The notes under the pieces were generated by a model. It searched no databases. It was not told where the DNA came from and was given only the letters and a program-made list of their open reading frames with translations. Made by a program: the position numbers and the translations under genes. From Massospora cicadina (taxonomy: Eukaryota > Entomophthoromycota > Entomophthoromycetes > Entomophthorales > Entomophthoraceae), in NCBI GenBank assembly GCA_022478985.1, contig JAKSZP010004231.1, forward strand, positions 50,228 to 114,227: DNA of 64,000 bases, read 5' to 3'. Within the stretch, counting starts at the first letter, position 1. The number at the start of each line of letters is the position of its first letter. Below, piece after piece: positions 32,364-44,575 of this stretch.

Positions 32364-35300
32364 TTATCCTTCCCTTTTTCCAAAGGGGGAGCACCAGCAC
32401 TGGGAAATTGAGCAAGGGTCACATTCTTATAGGCCTTGGGCAACTTGATTGCCATTAATGTATCAATTTTTAGGGGAGAATGGGTGCATCTGGGTGGGTA
32501 GCATGAAAAGCCTCAATGAACTTCAAGCAGTTAGCACAGTCCCAAGCGCTAATCCAACTATTTCATAAGCCAAATAGCCTTTCCACGTGACTAAATATTT
32601 GACTAGATGGTGTGATCTTCAGGAAACCAGGATAACCTCTACTTCAACTTCCTCTGCACCCTTGATCATGATAGGCTCTGGGTCTAATGGTATCACCCCT
32701 TGAATGGGGACAGCTGAAAGACATGGAAGACCAGATGTTGCTTCCAGTGGGGTAACAATTTTACACAAAAGGTGCCATTTACAAAGTCTTATTCTACCAA
32801 ATGGGGACCCAAGCATTTACTTGAAAACTTGCGCAAGGGCACCTGCATGCAAAAGTGGCACATGTCAAGCATGACATGTGAACCTACCTTTAATTCATGC
32901 ACTGGGAGCCACTTCTGATCCGCAAATTAATATATAATCACTTATGATCTTGGTCAAGTGCTCCAAAACCAAGGACTTTGTGGCACAAATGTTCTGAGCG
33001 TGATCAGCTGCAGCTGGTACCTCTGGGAGAAAGTATGGACTGACCAAAAACAATGGATTATATCCAAAGGTTGCTTCATATGGGGAGAAGCCTGTGGATG
33101 CATGTGTCCTGTTATTATATCAAACTGGGCAATAAGGAGATTGTCCGCCCAGGTATCCTAAATGGCTGCAGCGTAGCAACTCAGGTACTGCTCTAAGATC
33201 TGATTAACTCGTTCAGTTTGATCTTCAGACTGTGGATGGTATGCAGTGGAGTGACAGGGCATGATCTTCAAGATTTACAAGAGTATATTCCAAACCTGCG
33301 CCATAAATGGGTCCCACAGTCTCTGACAATTTCCTGTGTGACTCTGTGCATCAAAAACACATGGCGCACTATTAGGCGGGAAGTTTCATCAGAAGTAATA
33401 GTGGAGGAGCACATGATAAAGAGGGAAAATTAGTGATTTGGTCTATGACCACCATGACCGCTGTGAACCCTTGGAGCTGGGTAGTTCAACAGTAGATTCT
33501 CCAGAAACCAATGTACACAGCCCCTCTGCCTGCTGCAAGGGTTGAAGGAGACCATTCCTACCAGACCAGTCTGATTTGGCCCACGTGCAAGTCACACAGT
33601 TGGAATCCATGCCATAACATCTTTTGATAAGCCTTGACAGTTAAAGGTACATTTTATTAAATTAGTAACTTTTTATTTCTCAGGTGGCTTACTGCAGGGG
33701 GGTCATGATGAGCTTGAATGACTTTGGCTCAGAGGAGGGGAGGGACTCAACCCATGACCTAAACTGGATCTGGCCCTCAGTTAGAGAATAGAGGGAATTT
33801 AAGGAGTAAGTGAGGGACAACCGCTCCAAAAGTTCCACCCCTTTTGCACATGCTGTCTGTGCTTCTAAGGACCATAAAATCAAAGATGCGTCTAGAGCTA
33901 AATTGTCTGCCAAAACTGTGAGAGGAACAATGGCCAAGTTTTGAGTAGGGGGAATGCTCATGATAAGATCCGTCTCATCTGAATCAGCTGGGCAAAGTGT
34001 GGGATTGTGACTTAAAAAAGGGAAGGACATTCAGTGCTCCCTTCACAAACTTTGTATTTAAATCTTGATGGTTTTTATGCACATTCAATTTGTTTTGAGC
34101 GCCCTGCAAGAGATACCGCCAGTGGGTCAAGACCCAAGCCACGGATGCCAACTAATTATTTAAGATGGCTCAGGATTGTTAAGTGGAAGAAAACTTTCAG
34201 GTAAAATAAGCAACTGGGTGTTCCAAACCATTGTGTTCTTGGAGCAAGACAGCCCCTACCGTGGTGGAAGACACGTTGCACACTACAATATATGGTTTGG
34301 AGGGATCTGCATTCTTGAAGATGGGAGGTGATAAAAAAACCTCCTTAACTGAATCAAATGCCTGCTGACACTTGGGCGTCCAGCAAAAGGGAACATTTTT
34401 GCCTGTAAGTGGATGGAGAGAGGCGGCTAGCTGTGAGAGTGCGGGAAATAATTTTTTCCAGAAATATGAAGGTACCCAAGAAGCTTCTCAATTGTTTCTG
34501 AGATTTTGGAGTTGGCCACTCACAGATGGTATACAGTTTTCTGGGTGGAATGGCGTACCCATCTTTCAAGATAAGATTTCCAAAAAAACGTGACTTCTTC
34601 CCAATAAAATTCACATTTTGACGGATTGACAAACAAACCAGCCTTATGCAGGACAGCCACTAAAGCCTCCAAGTCCTTTGCATGTTTTTTGGGGAGGAGG
34701 AGAATATAATAGGATGTCACAATATAGGCAACTGTGCTGGTAAACTGGAGATCCTCCAGCACACAATTGATTATTCTTTGAGATGTTACAGGTGCATTCT
34801 TCAGCCCAAAAGGCATCACTCAAAAATTGGAATATGCCTCATTTAGTCCAGATAGCAACAAGAAATTCCTGATCTTATGCCTCTCAAATTTGTTTAAAGG
34901 AGTTAATAGATCAAGTTTTGAAAAACTTATGGCTTTGCAATTTCTTGGCTAATTGTCTGTTCTAATGGCATTGGGTAAGGATCATGGACTGTGATATTAT
35001 TGAGATGACCGTAATCTATGCAGGGACAAAGGAAACCATCTGCCTTCTTGGCAAAGACAATGGGAGTGGCAACCATGGATGTCTCTTTTAACAATTAACC
35101 CTTCTTAAGCATGCCATTTAACCGTGCATTGAGGGAAGCTCCTCCTCCGCTGTATGCAGGTACAATGGACAGTTTATGTTTACCACCTCCACCGTTGTCC
35201 AAAAATTCAAATCAAATTCTTTATATAGGGGAAGACGTGTAGCCTTTTTGAAGTCAAAAATACTCTGGTAGCTCATCAATGCTGCGGAAAATCTGGCGGA

Positions 35301-35688
35301 AGACCTATGGAGGAAAAGAGGGTTGTAAAAAATCCTTAGCTTTGAGTTTTATTGAGGGTGTCCAGCTATGGGAACTCGCCATCCACCTGACCATTGGACA
35401 ATGACAGCATGTTAGATTCCATGTGGAAAATCACATACTGCCTATACCATCAACCCAAACCAGAATTGCTGGGAACACAAGGTTAGGCATCACTGAAAAG
35501 CGATTGCAAAAACTAAACTGGTGAACTGAGAAAGGTACTGGATGCCATACTTTGTAGGATGGATGGGAGACCATTGAAGTGACCAACACTGCTGGACCCA
35601 GATCCAGGACTAGATCAAGCTTCTGGGCCAAATCTAGACTCATGAAGTTAATTACTGCTCCAGTATTAACCAAAGGCTTTAAAAACAC
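32364..35688 (-). pseudogene. pol remnant of B2
   Basis: Protease: VNTGAVINFMSLDLAQKL at about 35670, where the catalytic Asp of the DTGA motif is Asn. RT: about 35110-34354, with CIDYGHLNNIT, MPFGLKNAPVTSQRIINCVL (about 34819) and FVNPSKCEFYWEEVTFF. The RT active-site box is degraded near 34730. RNase H follows at about 34350-34050. The integrase contains VTQEIVRDCGTHLW (about 33340), the second Asp region. The chromodomain area (32816-32460) contains IPLDPEPIMIKGAEEVEVEV, matching B1. All frames are broken. Confidence 0.75.
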
Positions 35689-36029
35689 CTGGGGTGCCCA
35701 ATGCTAATTAAAATTGGTAATAAAAAAGTAGGCGCGATTATGTTAATTGGCAGACGTGATCAATTCAGCTGACAACAAAGAGATTGCAACTAAATCAGGG
35801 GTGAGCAGGTTGTTTTAATGGAGCAAAAGTGGCGAAGACAAGAGGTTGGATCACTTCCTCCCCAGGATGGTCTTCCATCAATATACAGGCAGGTGACCTG
35901 GAGAAAACCAACTCAGGTGCAAGGGTGGCATTGGGCCCTGTAATCAAAATTGGTATACTGATTCAACGTTGGGATCTGAAACCAAGGCCAAGTTGGCAAA
36001 TCCAATTATGAAATCCCATTTTAATGGCG

Positions 36030-37184
36030 GAATGAGGAGAAAGTAAAGGATAATGGGGCAATACAACTATGAAGGAATTCCTCCAATGCCATCCAAAAGC
36101 TCTATATAAATTTGGAGATTGGCCAGACAGAAAACTTTATGGCAGGATAATGAATGCATGTTCATATGGAAGATAGTGACCGCTGCTTTTCCAATCTTGA
36201 CAAGGAGAGCAATAATGGCTAGAAACAATTGATGGTCAATTGTATCAGGAGAGTGGCAGATAAAGTTTATATTTGCCTGCCAGTTGGGAAGCAAAAGCAC
36301 CCAAAAGGAGAGTATGAGTACCAGGGGCATTACTGCCCAAACAATGTTTAAATGTTCTTGGAGATAAGTAACAACATAGTGCCGTTGGGCTGTGAATGTA
36401 AAAAACTGATGAGAAACCAAGCTGTTTCAGCCCCAGGACTAATGGGCTTGGACGTAGGGAGTTTTTAGATTGGGAAATTATATAAAGTCTTTGACATGAT
36501 AGGCAAAATTGATTATGGTGGGGACCAAAGATAATTAAGTAATTGTGATAATCTAGTTGATATGAGGCCTTTGGGGCCACATTGCAAATTCATGGGGATT
36601 TGGCAAAGAAAAATTTGAACTTTAATTAAATATATTTGAGCACAGGAAGGTTTTAATGAATTTAAAAATAAGAGAATTGACCTTCAATTTCCTCAGTCTT
36701 ATGACTGCTTAAATAGACAATCAATTGGGGAATAGCTTAGGAAAGGGGGGGTTAGGCACTCAAGATCTGACATAACCTGTTGAACTTTGAGCAAGGGGAA
36801 AACAAACTTGTTTGGAATCAACTTTAAAGGTAAAGGCAGCGGTCTGAGTCATTGTCATTTCATCCACAGATTCCTGGATTGTGGATTTTCTGCAGTTCTT
36901 ACAAGTTGAGCAATAGCTTCTCACCTGACAGGAAGTAGGAACCTCCCAAGGCCACCCCACGTAGGGGAAGCCCCAAGGGGTCAAGAATGGGTTTGGGCGC
37001 TCAATCTGCACAAAGCCAGTTGCTCTGGCATCTGTTTGGCCAAGTGAGATATGTCAAACAGAGGTTTAATACTTTTGAAAGGGTTTCAAGCTGGTGGCAA
37101 TATTTCCCGATGGCCCAATGCCATCAGTGAGTTTTGCCAAAGATTTGTCACTAGATGCTTTATTTGCCAAAAGTACACACCTGG
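36030..37184 (-). repeat. 5' LTR / leader of B2, truncated by an insertion
   Basis: It shares direct-repeat blocks with 31086-32363. The minus-strand segment NPFLTPWGFPYVGWPWEVPT (about 36990) corresponds to NPFPTKWSHPYMGWPWGIPI of the B1 LTR (about 14520), confirming family membership. Its outer end is lost at the junction with the retroposon at about 37184. Confidence 0.6.
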
Positions 37185-39114
37185 AACTTCTCTTTCCACT
37201 AGATGTAACTTTCCAAGCAATTTTTATGGTTAATAAAAGTAAAGCCTAATCACTCACCATAGTTTTGCTCTGATGTCATCAGATTCCCTTCCAGCTGCCC
37301 CAGTGTGGGGCAGCAGAGAAAATCCACCTGCCATTTTCCGTCCAACAGGAAAAAGTGCTTAGACTGGATCACCCAGTCATATCAAACCCATGGGATGATT
37401 TGTTCCTCCCAAGGATCTCGAAGCCCATCTTTCTCATACCCAAATGGTAACTTGCTGCCCCATGGTGCTCCCCCAGAGCAACATGCACTACAGCCTAAGG
37501 GTCAAATATGGGAAACTTTCACATACCATGACCAAGCCATTATCAAAATGGCACAGGTGGTGATAACACCCACCAGATTTATAGATTTCCGCCCCTACAA
37601 GTGGTATTTTGGCCTCAGCTTCACCTGTGAAGCTGATGCTGCCACTGCAGCAACTGTGCCCCTGTTTTTCCAGTGAACCCCTCTCCCCACAACTCAGACT
37701 CAGCTCCCAGCGGACACCACCTTGGTTGTTCAGTTTTCTGGTTTGCCTAACCACCTTCCCCTGAGGTGCTCCACCAGGAGCTGATGGACGGTTTGACAGC
37801 CTATGGCTCCAACCCCATCTTACAATTTATGGTCCCAAATGGGGCCACACGACTTGCTGGGCCTTGGGCATATGCCATGATAAGCTCTGAATTTAACAAA
37901 ATCACTATGTCAATTCCACCATGCACCAATATTCCCTCAGCGCCTGACCATCCATTTTGGGCCCACATCAAGGGCGGGCGGATGATCTGCCCATCATGTT
38001 TCAAGTTGGACCACTCAAAATACAAGTGCCCCTCCTTAACCACCTTTGATGGATCAGATGACTCATCCATGGACCTCCAATCTGCTGCCCACCCTGTACA
38101 AGTTCTGGTATGGGGCACAATCCTACCTCCCCCACCCCCAAAGCCTGCTGCTGCAGCTGCACCTGCAGCCACCAATAAGCCTCCTCCTCGCCCCAATGCC
38201 ATAAATTCCTCCAATCAAGCATCAGATTGGATCCCAGTTTGATCTCATGCTTCCTCAAATGAATCAACCAAACCTCAAACATATGCTGAATCCCCAATCC
38301 AATTCAACCAAAACCCTGTGAATTATTGGCTGAAATTGACGAATCAGGTAAGTTCATTGAAGAACCACCTCTGCAAATTGAGCGGTTCATTGATGCAGAA
38401 TGGGACGCCAAAATACCCCCTCAACTTTATACCCCACAGCTAAATGCCAAATTATTTCGCAGTGATCACCAGCTTGCAGTTAAAGCAGCTGCAACATCAG
38501 ATTGTCTTCCCCTGCATAAAGCTGTCACAAAATCAGTAGCGATACTCAAAGGAGGAATTCCACCTCCTGTTATCCACAAAAGTCTTACAAAAAAGAGTAA
38601 AATCACAGTGAAGCAGTTACACAAAAATGTTAACAATGCTATCCAGAACGTGGTAACTGTAGCACAAAATCCAAAAGCTAAGATTATCCAAACCAATATC
38701 GCCACATTTGTTAAATTCCCAAATGCCCAAATAAAAACTGAAAAAGCTTTAACTGAATATCTCATTGCCATTTACCTAGTTGGAAATTTCCATGAAATTC
38801 CAATTATTAGAGATATTGAACCACATACTGCAGATGCCCCAACGCCACTTCTGACGCCATGACACGCACTCTACTATGGGAGGAAAAAGCTGCTGCCAAA
38901 GAGGCTGCCAAAGATGAGCCCCCTGACCCCCCTCCCCTTCCACCATGGAGAGATAAGCGTCTTCCGCTGCCCACCTGGTTGGTCAGTTTTTGAAGCATTT
39001 CACTCAATCCGCTCATTAGGGCGTTTTGTTTGAACCAAGTAGTTACATTAGTTTTTAGTATATTTTTAGTTTCAGTAATGTCCATCCCCTGGTCGGTTTG
39101 CCTCAAATAAATAC
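37185..39114 (+). mobile_element. ORF1-only retroposon, copy 2 (about 1.93 kb)
   Basis: It aligns end to end with copy 1 once copy 1's nested LTR is removed: leader TTCTCTTTCCACTAG, ATG at 37273, a single gag-like frame to about 38992, then a 3' region ending TCCATCCCCTGGTCGG, TTTGCCTCAAATAAAT. No reverse transcriptase, endonuclease or LTR. It sits in the B2 5' LTR. Only a degenerate TSD is suggested (AGTACACACCTGG against AATACACTTCAGTTTGG). Confidence 0.8.
37273..38992 (+). pseudogene. ORF1 (gag-like, CCHC zinc knuckle) of retroposon copy 2
   Basis: The frame is spread over 37305-37676, 37766-38242 and 38326-38862, with a few shifts and stops; intact it would be about 570 residues. Visible order: N-terminal Ser/Pro-rich start; a block with YHDQAIIKMAQVVITPTRF then FRPYKWYFGLSF; a second block LTAYGSNPILQFMVPNGATR; a zinc knuckle CPSCFKLDHSKYKC (C-x2-C-x4-H-x4-C, about 37990-38031); a Pro/Ala-rich hinge (PPPPPKPAAAAAPAA); a Lys-rich region (about 38550-38720); and a C-terminal PLPPWRDKRLPLPTW box. 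This resembles ORF1 of fungal LINEs, an RNA-binding chaperone. Function is inferred from the knuckle and arrangement. Confidence 0.78.
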
Positions 39115-39359
39115 TAATGGAATACACTTCAGTTTGGAATTTAATCAGCATGTCCATAAAGTTATTCAAATAGAGCTGGGGCTCTACTCCGCCAGTATCC
39201 TTTACACAGGAATAAAGCAATCTCAGCAAAGCTGGATGTCTTCCATAAAGTAATTATAAAGGATTTATCCCTATCAATAAAGATGGCTAATATTATACGC
39301 AAAGACAGCGGTGGATAGAAGGGCACTCTAGTCAGTGGGGTCAATATTTACAAGCTTAA

Positions 39360-42300
39360 AAAATTTTCACCAAGGTGACATTGAACCTTTTTTCCATCCC
39401 ACTGGATTCATGGTGGTATAGGGCAGTTAAGACCCTGCAGATGGGCATCAACTTATTCAACTTAAGAAGAAATGTGATGTGAAATTTGTCCCATTGTCAG
39501 TGAGAATAAACTGCAAACAGACATGTTGCTGTATGATGCACTCCATAATGAACTTAGCGATGGTTACGGTTCCTAAGTCCCTGATCACTCTTGCTTTCAC
39601 CCACCTGGTCAAGTGATCTATGGATACAAGTATTTACTTGGGGCGATTCACACCTGTAGGCAAAAGGCCCACCTCATCAAGGGAGACAGTGTGCCACATG
39701 CAATGGGGTTTAACCATTTGGTAAATATTTTTCTTGTGGAAAAGTTTTTTAACTTGACACTGGTGACAACAAGCAACCGTCTCAAGCACATTGTAGTGCA
39801 TTCTCTCCAAATAGTAACGTGGTTGCAAAAACGCTAACGTTTTTTGCACCCCTCCATGACCTACCACCCTATGTGCATCTAAGATAGTCTCTGGCCTGGC
39901 AGAGGGTTTCAGAAAGCTCAGTGGTAATTCTCTAATTTTCTTATGGAATTCCCCAGCGCAAGAAGGGTTCATGTAGAAGCCCATCTAGCAATTTGATCAC
40001 CTGTGGTGGCTCATTGTGGTATTGGCCCATAACCATCTTCTCATACATTATGTCAGCCAAATATGCCATAATGGTGATATTGGTAATTGCCAGAGACAGT
40101 CCGCATTCTGATGTTTCTCCCCATGCCAGTGTACAATCTTGAAATCATATGCTTTAGGTTTCAAGGCCCATCACATGAGCTGCCCTTCAGGTTCCTGCAG
40201 ATTCTGCAGCCACTGCAAGGATGCATGATCTGTGAAAACGTTGAATTTAACCCCATGGAGGTAGACCCAGAACTGTTTGTATTCATATATTACTGATAAG
40301 CTCTCTGATCGTTCACAATGTAATTCCTTTCAGGGCATGTTAAACTTCAGATATAATGTTCAACAGGATGCTCCACACCATTATCATCTTTTTGGTATAA
40401 TACCGCCCCTACAGTGGAAAGAGACGCGTCCATTTACACAATAAATTTCTTCTCAAAATTAGGTTAGTTTAAAATGGATGCATTAGCCAATGCAGCTCAT
40501 AAGACATCAAAAGTGTTTTGACAACAGTCAGTCAAAAAAAAGGTAGCGTTTTTCCTTAATAACTCGAAGAGTGGAGCCCCAATACAGCTGAAGTTGGGAA
40601 GGAACTACTAGTAGTAACTGACCATCCAAAAAACACCTGTATATCCCACTTATTACCAATTTATTTGAGGTACGCCGACCAGGGGATGGACAGTACTGAA
40701 TCACAACATTCAAATGACAAAACAGAACTACTAACCAGGTGGGAAGCAGAAACTGCTAACCCACCATGGCAGAGGGTGAGGAGGGGTTGGGGGGTTGGTT
40801 TTCAGAAAGACCCACCTCGATCAAGGGATGTTGGTTACAGTATCAGATCAGAGAAGAGAGCCAGGGCGTTGGGGCATCTGCATAGTGGGGGTGGAGGTCA
40901 GCGTAGTAGGAGTTTTCCAATTCCTCATTAAGATAATGATGGGAAAGTGTTTCAACAAAAGCTGCGAGGAGAACTTCAGCTTCTTTGCGGGCTTCAGGAA
41001 GTTGGGTGAAAGATATCCCACTTATTACCCAGCTGTGTCATCTTGCATATAGCTTCTACCTTTGCAAGCTGAGGACTAAGCCCTTTGGAGCCTGTACAAA
41101 CCAAATTTTTTCCAACTGCTCCCTGAAAAAATGGCACTTCCAGGGCTTAATTTCGGTGTTAGCTTCAGTGAGACAGTGGAACACTTGTTCCAGGTAAACA
41201 ATATATTCTGTGAACGTCTGCAAGAACAAATTGATATCATCAAGGTAGACTAAAACGCAAGACAGCAAAGGTCACCTAAGATTGTGTCCATAGCTTGATG
41301 GAATGTAGCTGGGGCTTTGCACAAACCCTGTGGCATACGTGTAGGCTAAAGCAACCCCCTTCAAGGAGATTATGGCGCACTTTTCTTGTTCCACCACCGG
41401 CAACTTGATTTGCCAGTACCTCAATATCAAGTCCATAGTGGAGAAATATTTTGCATCACCTAGCCAATCTAAGGCATCATCAATTTGTGGAAGTAGGTAT
41501 GATTTTTTTTTGTGATACAGTTAAGCTTCTGGTAGTCAATTACTACTCTATTGGTGCCATCCTTTTTCTTGACGATTAGCACTGGGGATGCCCAGGGACT
41601 CTTTGATGGCTCTAAAATACCCTGTTCAATCAATTTATCTATCTCCTCAGATACAACTTTTTCCACCACCTTTGAGTGATGGATAGGCTGTGGCCAAATA
41701 GGAGGGTGATCTTCTGTGTCCAACTGATGCACAGTTCTGCATGCACATCCCAAGTCATGTCATTGGATGAAAAAAAGCCTTGGTATTACTTAAACAGATC
41801 CATCACCCTGTCCTTCTGGTCCTCTGACAGACCAGTTAGAGCCTTACACGGAACCACAGTCATTATGCTGGATGAGGTTTTTAAAGGTGGCCTGAGGTCT
41901 TCCATGAACCAAAGTCATATATATAGTGGACCTCATCAATAGGAATCAGATGTAGATAAGCCATCACTTAGTGTCTTTGAACCTTCTTAGACTCCTTATG
42001 CAGGTTCATTATCAACACCTTCACTTCCCCCTACCATGATAACAGGAGCCCAGGAGCCACATGGGGTCTTAGCTGCAATTGCCAGTATGGTCCCATAATT
42101 TCCCCATATAGTCCTTCAGGGATGTCAATTTTTATCTCCATCCCAATTATAACCTGATTCCCAGAAGGTATAATTAAAGTACTCGCAGCCTGTAGCAGAA
42201 TACCATTATACTCATAAATCTGGTTAGGAAGAGCTTGGGTCCTCTACTTCATCTGCTAATATCATACAGAAATTACTCCATCACTATACGTGAGATTGAT

Positions 42301-42915
42301 TTGACTGTAGCAGATTAGGTCTTCCAGGACTCCATTGGAGGTAAGATAGATGGGATCCGTTTTTCCAGAATATTAAGTGTTCCTTACGCCATATCAATCA
42401 CTTCCCTGACTCGCCATATAAATGCGGCCCCAATCAACATGTCATAGTGATTATTAGGCATAACCACAGCTGGAGAGGATGACCTGACTGAACCAAACCT
42501 CAGAGACAACGCACTGTAAGTGCCTATGACACAGTGCTCAGCGCCCCCAAGATCCCATACACTACTTGGTGTTCCAAATCAGGCTTCAGTTGAAGCTTAG
42601 TTATGAGTTTGGCGGATATAGTATTGACAGGAGCGCCAGTATCTTTAATCGCCCACTTTTTGTATTTTGTACGAAAATATCACAGTATTTACACTCCAAA
42701 TAAGAGGAACCATTTGTGTTTATCACATGAACATCCAATGGCTTACGGTTATCAAGAGAAGCAATAATACTGGTGCCAATATAAGGATACTCCTGGGCAA
42801 ATTTCTCTACCAGACTTGACACGTTTACCCCCTCTAGGGTTACAACATTGGTTGAGAGTCTGACTTTGATGGTACTGTTCTGCTCAAGAATTTGCAAGGC
42901 GTACAGTTTTTGCAC
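39360..42915 (-). pseudogene. pol remnant of gypsy element D
   Basis: Minus strand, in order. Protease near 42640: IKDTGAPVNTISAKLI (DTGA intact, partly in another frame than the upstream 42915-42601 segment). RT 41753-41040, with [40 protein letters not shown] and the active-site VYLDD at about 41247. RNase H about 40640-40050, partly masked by the insertion at 40658-41012. Integrase zinc region HRVVGHGGVQKTLAFLQ and CCHQCQVKK (about 39880-39750), then LTDNGTNFTSHFF (about 39500), the second Asp box. It differs from families A, B and F. Several stops and shifts; no chromodomain seen. Confidence 0.82.
40658..41012 (-). mobile_element. ORF1-only retroposon, copy 3, 5'-truncated
   Basis: It is a 355-bp insert in minus orientation, flanked by perfect 17-bp repeats ATATCCCACTTATTACC (40641-40657 and 41013-41029). 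Its minus strand ends GTCCATCCCCTGGTCGGCGT, ACCTCAAATAAATT, and upstream has CACCATGGTGGGTTAG-like sequence matching the last part of the ORF in copies 1 and 2. 5' truncation plus long TSD is the hallmark of target-primed reverse transcription. The plus-strand open frames here (40665-41052) are artefacts. Confidence 0.85.
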
Positions 42916-44333
42916 ATCTTGGTGGAACTACAAGACTGCATCATTGGGGTCTATCCCTTGGTTTGAGGCCAAGATACCATAAGGGATTTGTTAATATAAT
43001 AGATTATTAAGGCAAGCACCAGGACTGACACAAAGCGAATCAGGGGAGTCATTAGGGCTTAATAAATTTGGATTAGAAGAAGCAGAGTGTCCCATCTTTA
43101 CTCTTCTTGACCTTTTCCCTGTCCAATTGGGGCAACCAGTACTGAATGAGCATTCAGTCTGTCTGGACAGCTAGACACATAAAGCCTCTTTAGCCTCATG
43201 AGAAACAAGCATTCATAATTGGCCCTAATCTCTGTATCACACCTGAAGGTCTGGGTCAAAAATTAATTGATGGATTGTAATTTGGCCAAGGATGAGCTGG
43301 TTGTTAATAATGGGGATGGAAAGGACCCGCCAATGCATTAAGTGGATGAGTATTACCCAACGAATTATAACCAAGTCGTTGTTGTCCATTTCCTAATGAG
43401 GATTCAGTAGCAGTTGCAAGGGCTTTCTGTTCCACATTGGGAGCACTAAAAATGACAGATATGATGGCGTAAATTTATAACCATTTCTTATATATCTGCG
43501 TTATCTTGAAGAATGTAGAACATAAAAATATACAGATCTTGATATGGCTTAACAGCTGCTGTCATTGCTACGCCCACCTCCTCATTAGTTAAGATATTTG
43601 CTCCCACCAACACATGAGCCTCCACCGTGAAATTCTCTGAAAACTCCACTAAGGACTCATTATTTTAAAAATTTATTGTAAAAACTCTGCCTTGCGCTGA
43701 GCCATTTTCGCCACACCCCCAAACAGGTGGATCAATGTCTCCTTCACCTCTTGATAAATTATGGTGCTACTCTTAAGATAACATGTGACCTGGTTGTTTC
43801 TCTTGACGTCCAAAGAGGATAACAACAGTTTAGCTTTCCACATTTGGAACCCCCTTCCACTGCAAATTTTAACTGCTTAAAAAATCAGGCTATATTTCCG
43901 TTGCAGTTAAATGGGGACAGCCTGTCAATGAAGACCCCTTCCTCCCCAGCACAACTATTCTATTTACGCTCTGCACAGTATAGCCGCTCTGTAGTGTTGC
44001 CCAAGCGGTCAGCAAGTTGGTTGGTTTGGCAACCCACCAGGTGCAGTTGGTGAAAGGCCTTAGCGAGCTGATCTGTTATACATATATTCTCTTGTAAAAG
44101 CATTTTTTGATTATGGAGTAGTGTATCCAAGGCAAGCTTCAGTTCCGCATATTGAGATAACCCAATAAACTGGGATAGTACCCCATCAAGATGAGTTGGT
44201 TGCACCATGGCTTTGGCAAATATGAAAATCTTAATGTGTTGATAAATGGGCCCTCTGTAGTGAGCACCACTTTTACCTTTTGGCAGTAGAAGGTGAATTC
44301 AGCTAATGGATTGTACAGGTGCAGTCCCACCAA
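42916..44333 (-). pseudogene. gag-like remnant of element D
   Basis: Upstream of the protease on the same strand lie two coding-looking pieces. 44333-44139 starts MVGLHLYNPLAEFTFYCQKV. 44208-43960 contains GLSQYAELKLALDTLLHNQK and DQLAKAFHQLHLVG, a helical, possibly coiled-coil stretch. Position suggests Gag, the particle protein. No zinc knuckle was recognised between 43900 and 42950, and the frame is heavily broken. Confidence 0.45.
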
Positions 44334-44404
44334 GCAATGAACAATATAATATGAAGAGTTCTAACCTTTGATAAATAATAATAATAAAGTATAATTGAGG
44401 AGCT

Positions 44405-44575
44405 ATCGCTCCTAAAATACCACTTTAAAAGTATTTTTGGTGGGTCAACCTTGGGACAAATATAACACACTAAAAATTTTCTAGCCAGTAAATGTTTTGA
44501 ACCTGTGTTCAACAAAACTTGTGCTAGAGTGGAAGCAGGAAATACCCTGCCAGGCTAGCCACCCTTCCTACAATA
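44405..44575 (-). mobile_element. tRNA-derived SINE, type 2, copy b
   Basis: The minus strand starts GGAAGGGTGGCTAGCCTGG (A-box TGGCTAGCCTGG), with B-box AGGTTCAAAAC about 50 nt on, the ACTGGCTAGAAAATTTTTAG body shared with copy a, and tail GTCCCAAGGTTGACCCACC then AAAAATACTT. It is the same unit as 21556-21715. No exact target duplication found. Confidence 0.65.

Larger units (their letters stand above)
31086..37184 (-). mobile_element. Family B chromovirus B2, minus strand
   Basis: Direct repeats (about 31086-32363 and about 36030-37184) enclose protease, RT, RNase H, integrase and a chromodomain on the minus strand, in Ty3/gypsy order. The 5' LTR is interrupted at about 37184 by ORF1-only retroposon copy 2. 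It is less deleted than B1: protease and the front of RT survive. It has many stops. It is related to B1 but clearly diverged, so it is better treated as a subfamily. Confidence 0.72.
39115..44333 (-). mobile_element. Gypsy element D, minus strand, LTRs not found
   Basis: Gag-like, protease, RT, RNase H and integrase follow each other on the minus strand across about 5 kb. No pair of direct repeats was recognised at the ends, so limits are approximate. The left end abuts retroposon copy 2; the right end abuts a SINE at 44405. It hosts a 355-bp insertion, the third ORF1-only retroposon copy (40658-41012), with perfect 17-bp TSD. Confidence 0.65.

Noticed and set aside
37451..37480. A B-family LTR start inside retroposon copy 2 (GGTGCTCCCCCAGAG)
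   Set aside because: The similarity to the B2 LTR start is only about 15 bases and lies inside an ORF that continues through it.
38807..39229. 140-codon minus-strand frame overlapping retroposon copy 2
   Set aside because: It is antisense to the ORF1 coding strand. The plus strand shows the zinc knuckle and matches copies 1 and 3.
40665..41052. Two overlapping plus-strand frames
   Set aside because: They lie antisense in a 5'-truncated retroposon copy defined by 17-bp TSDs, and one crosses the insertion boundary.
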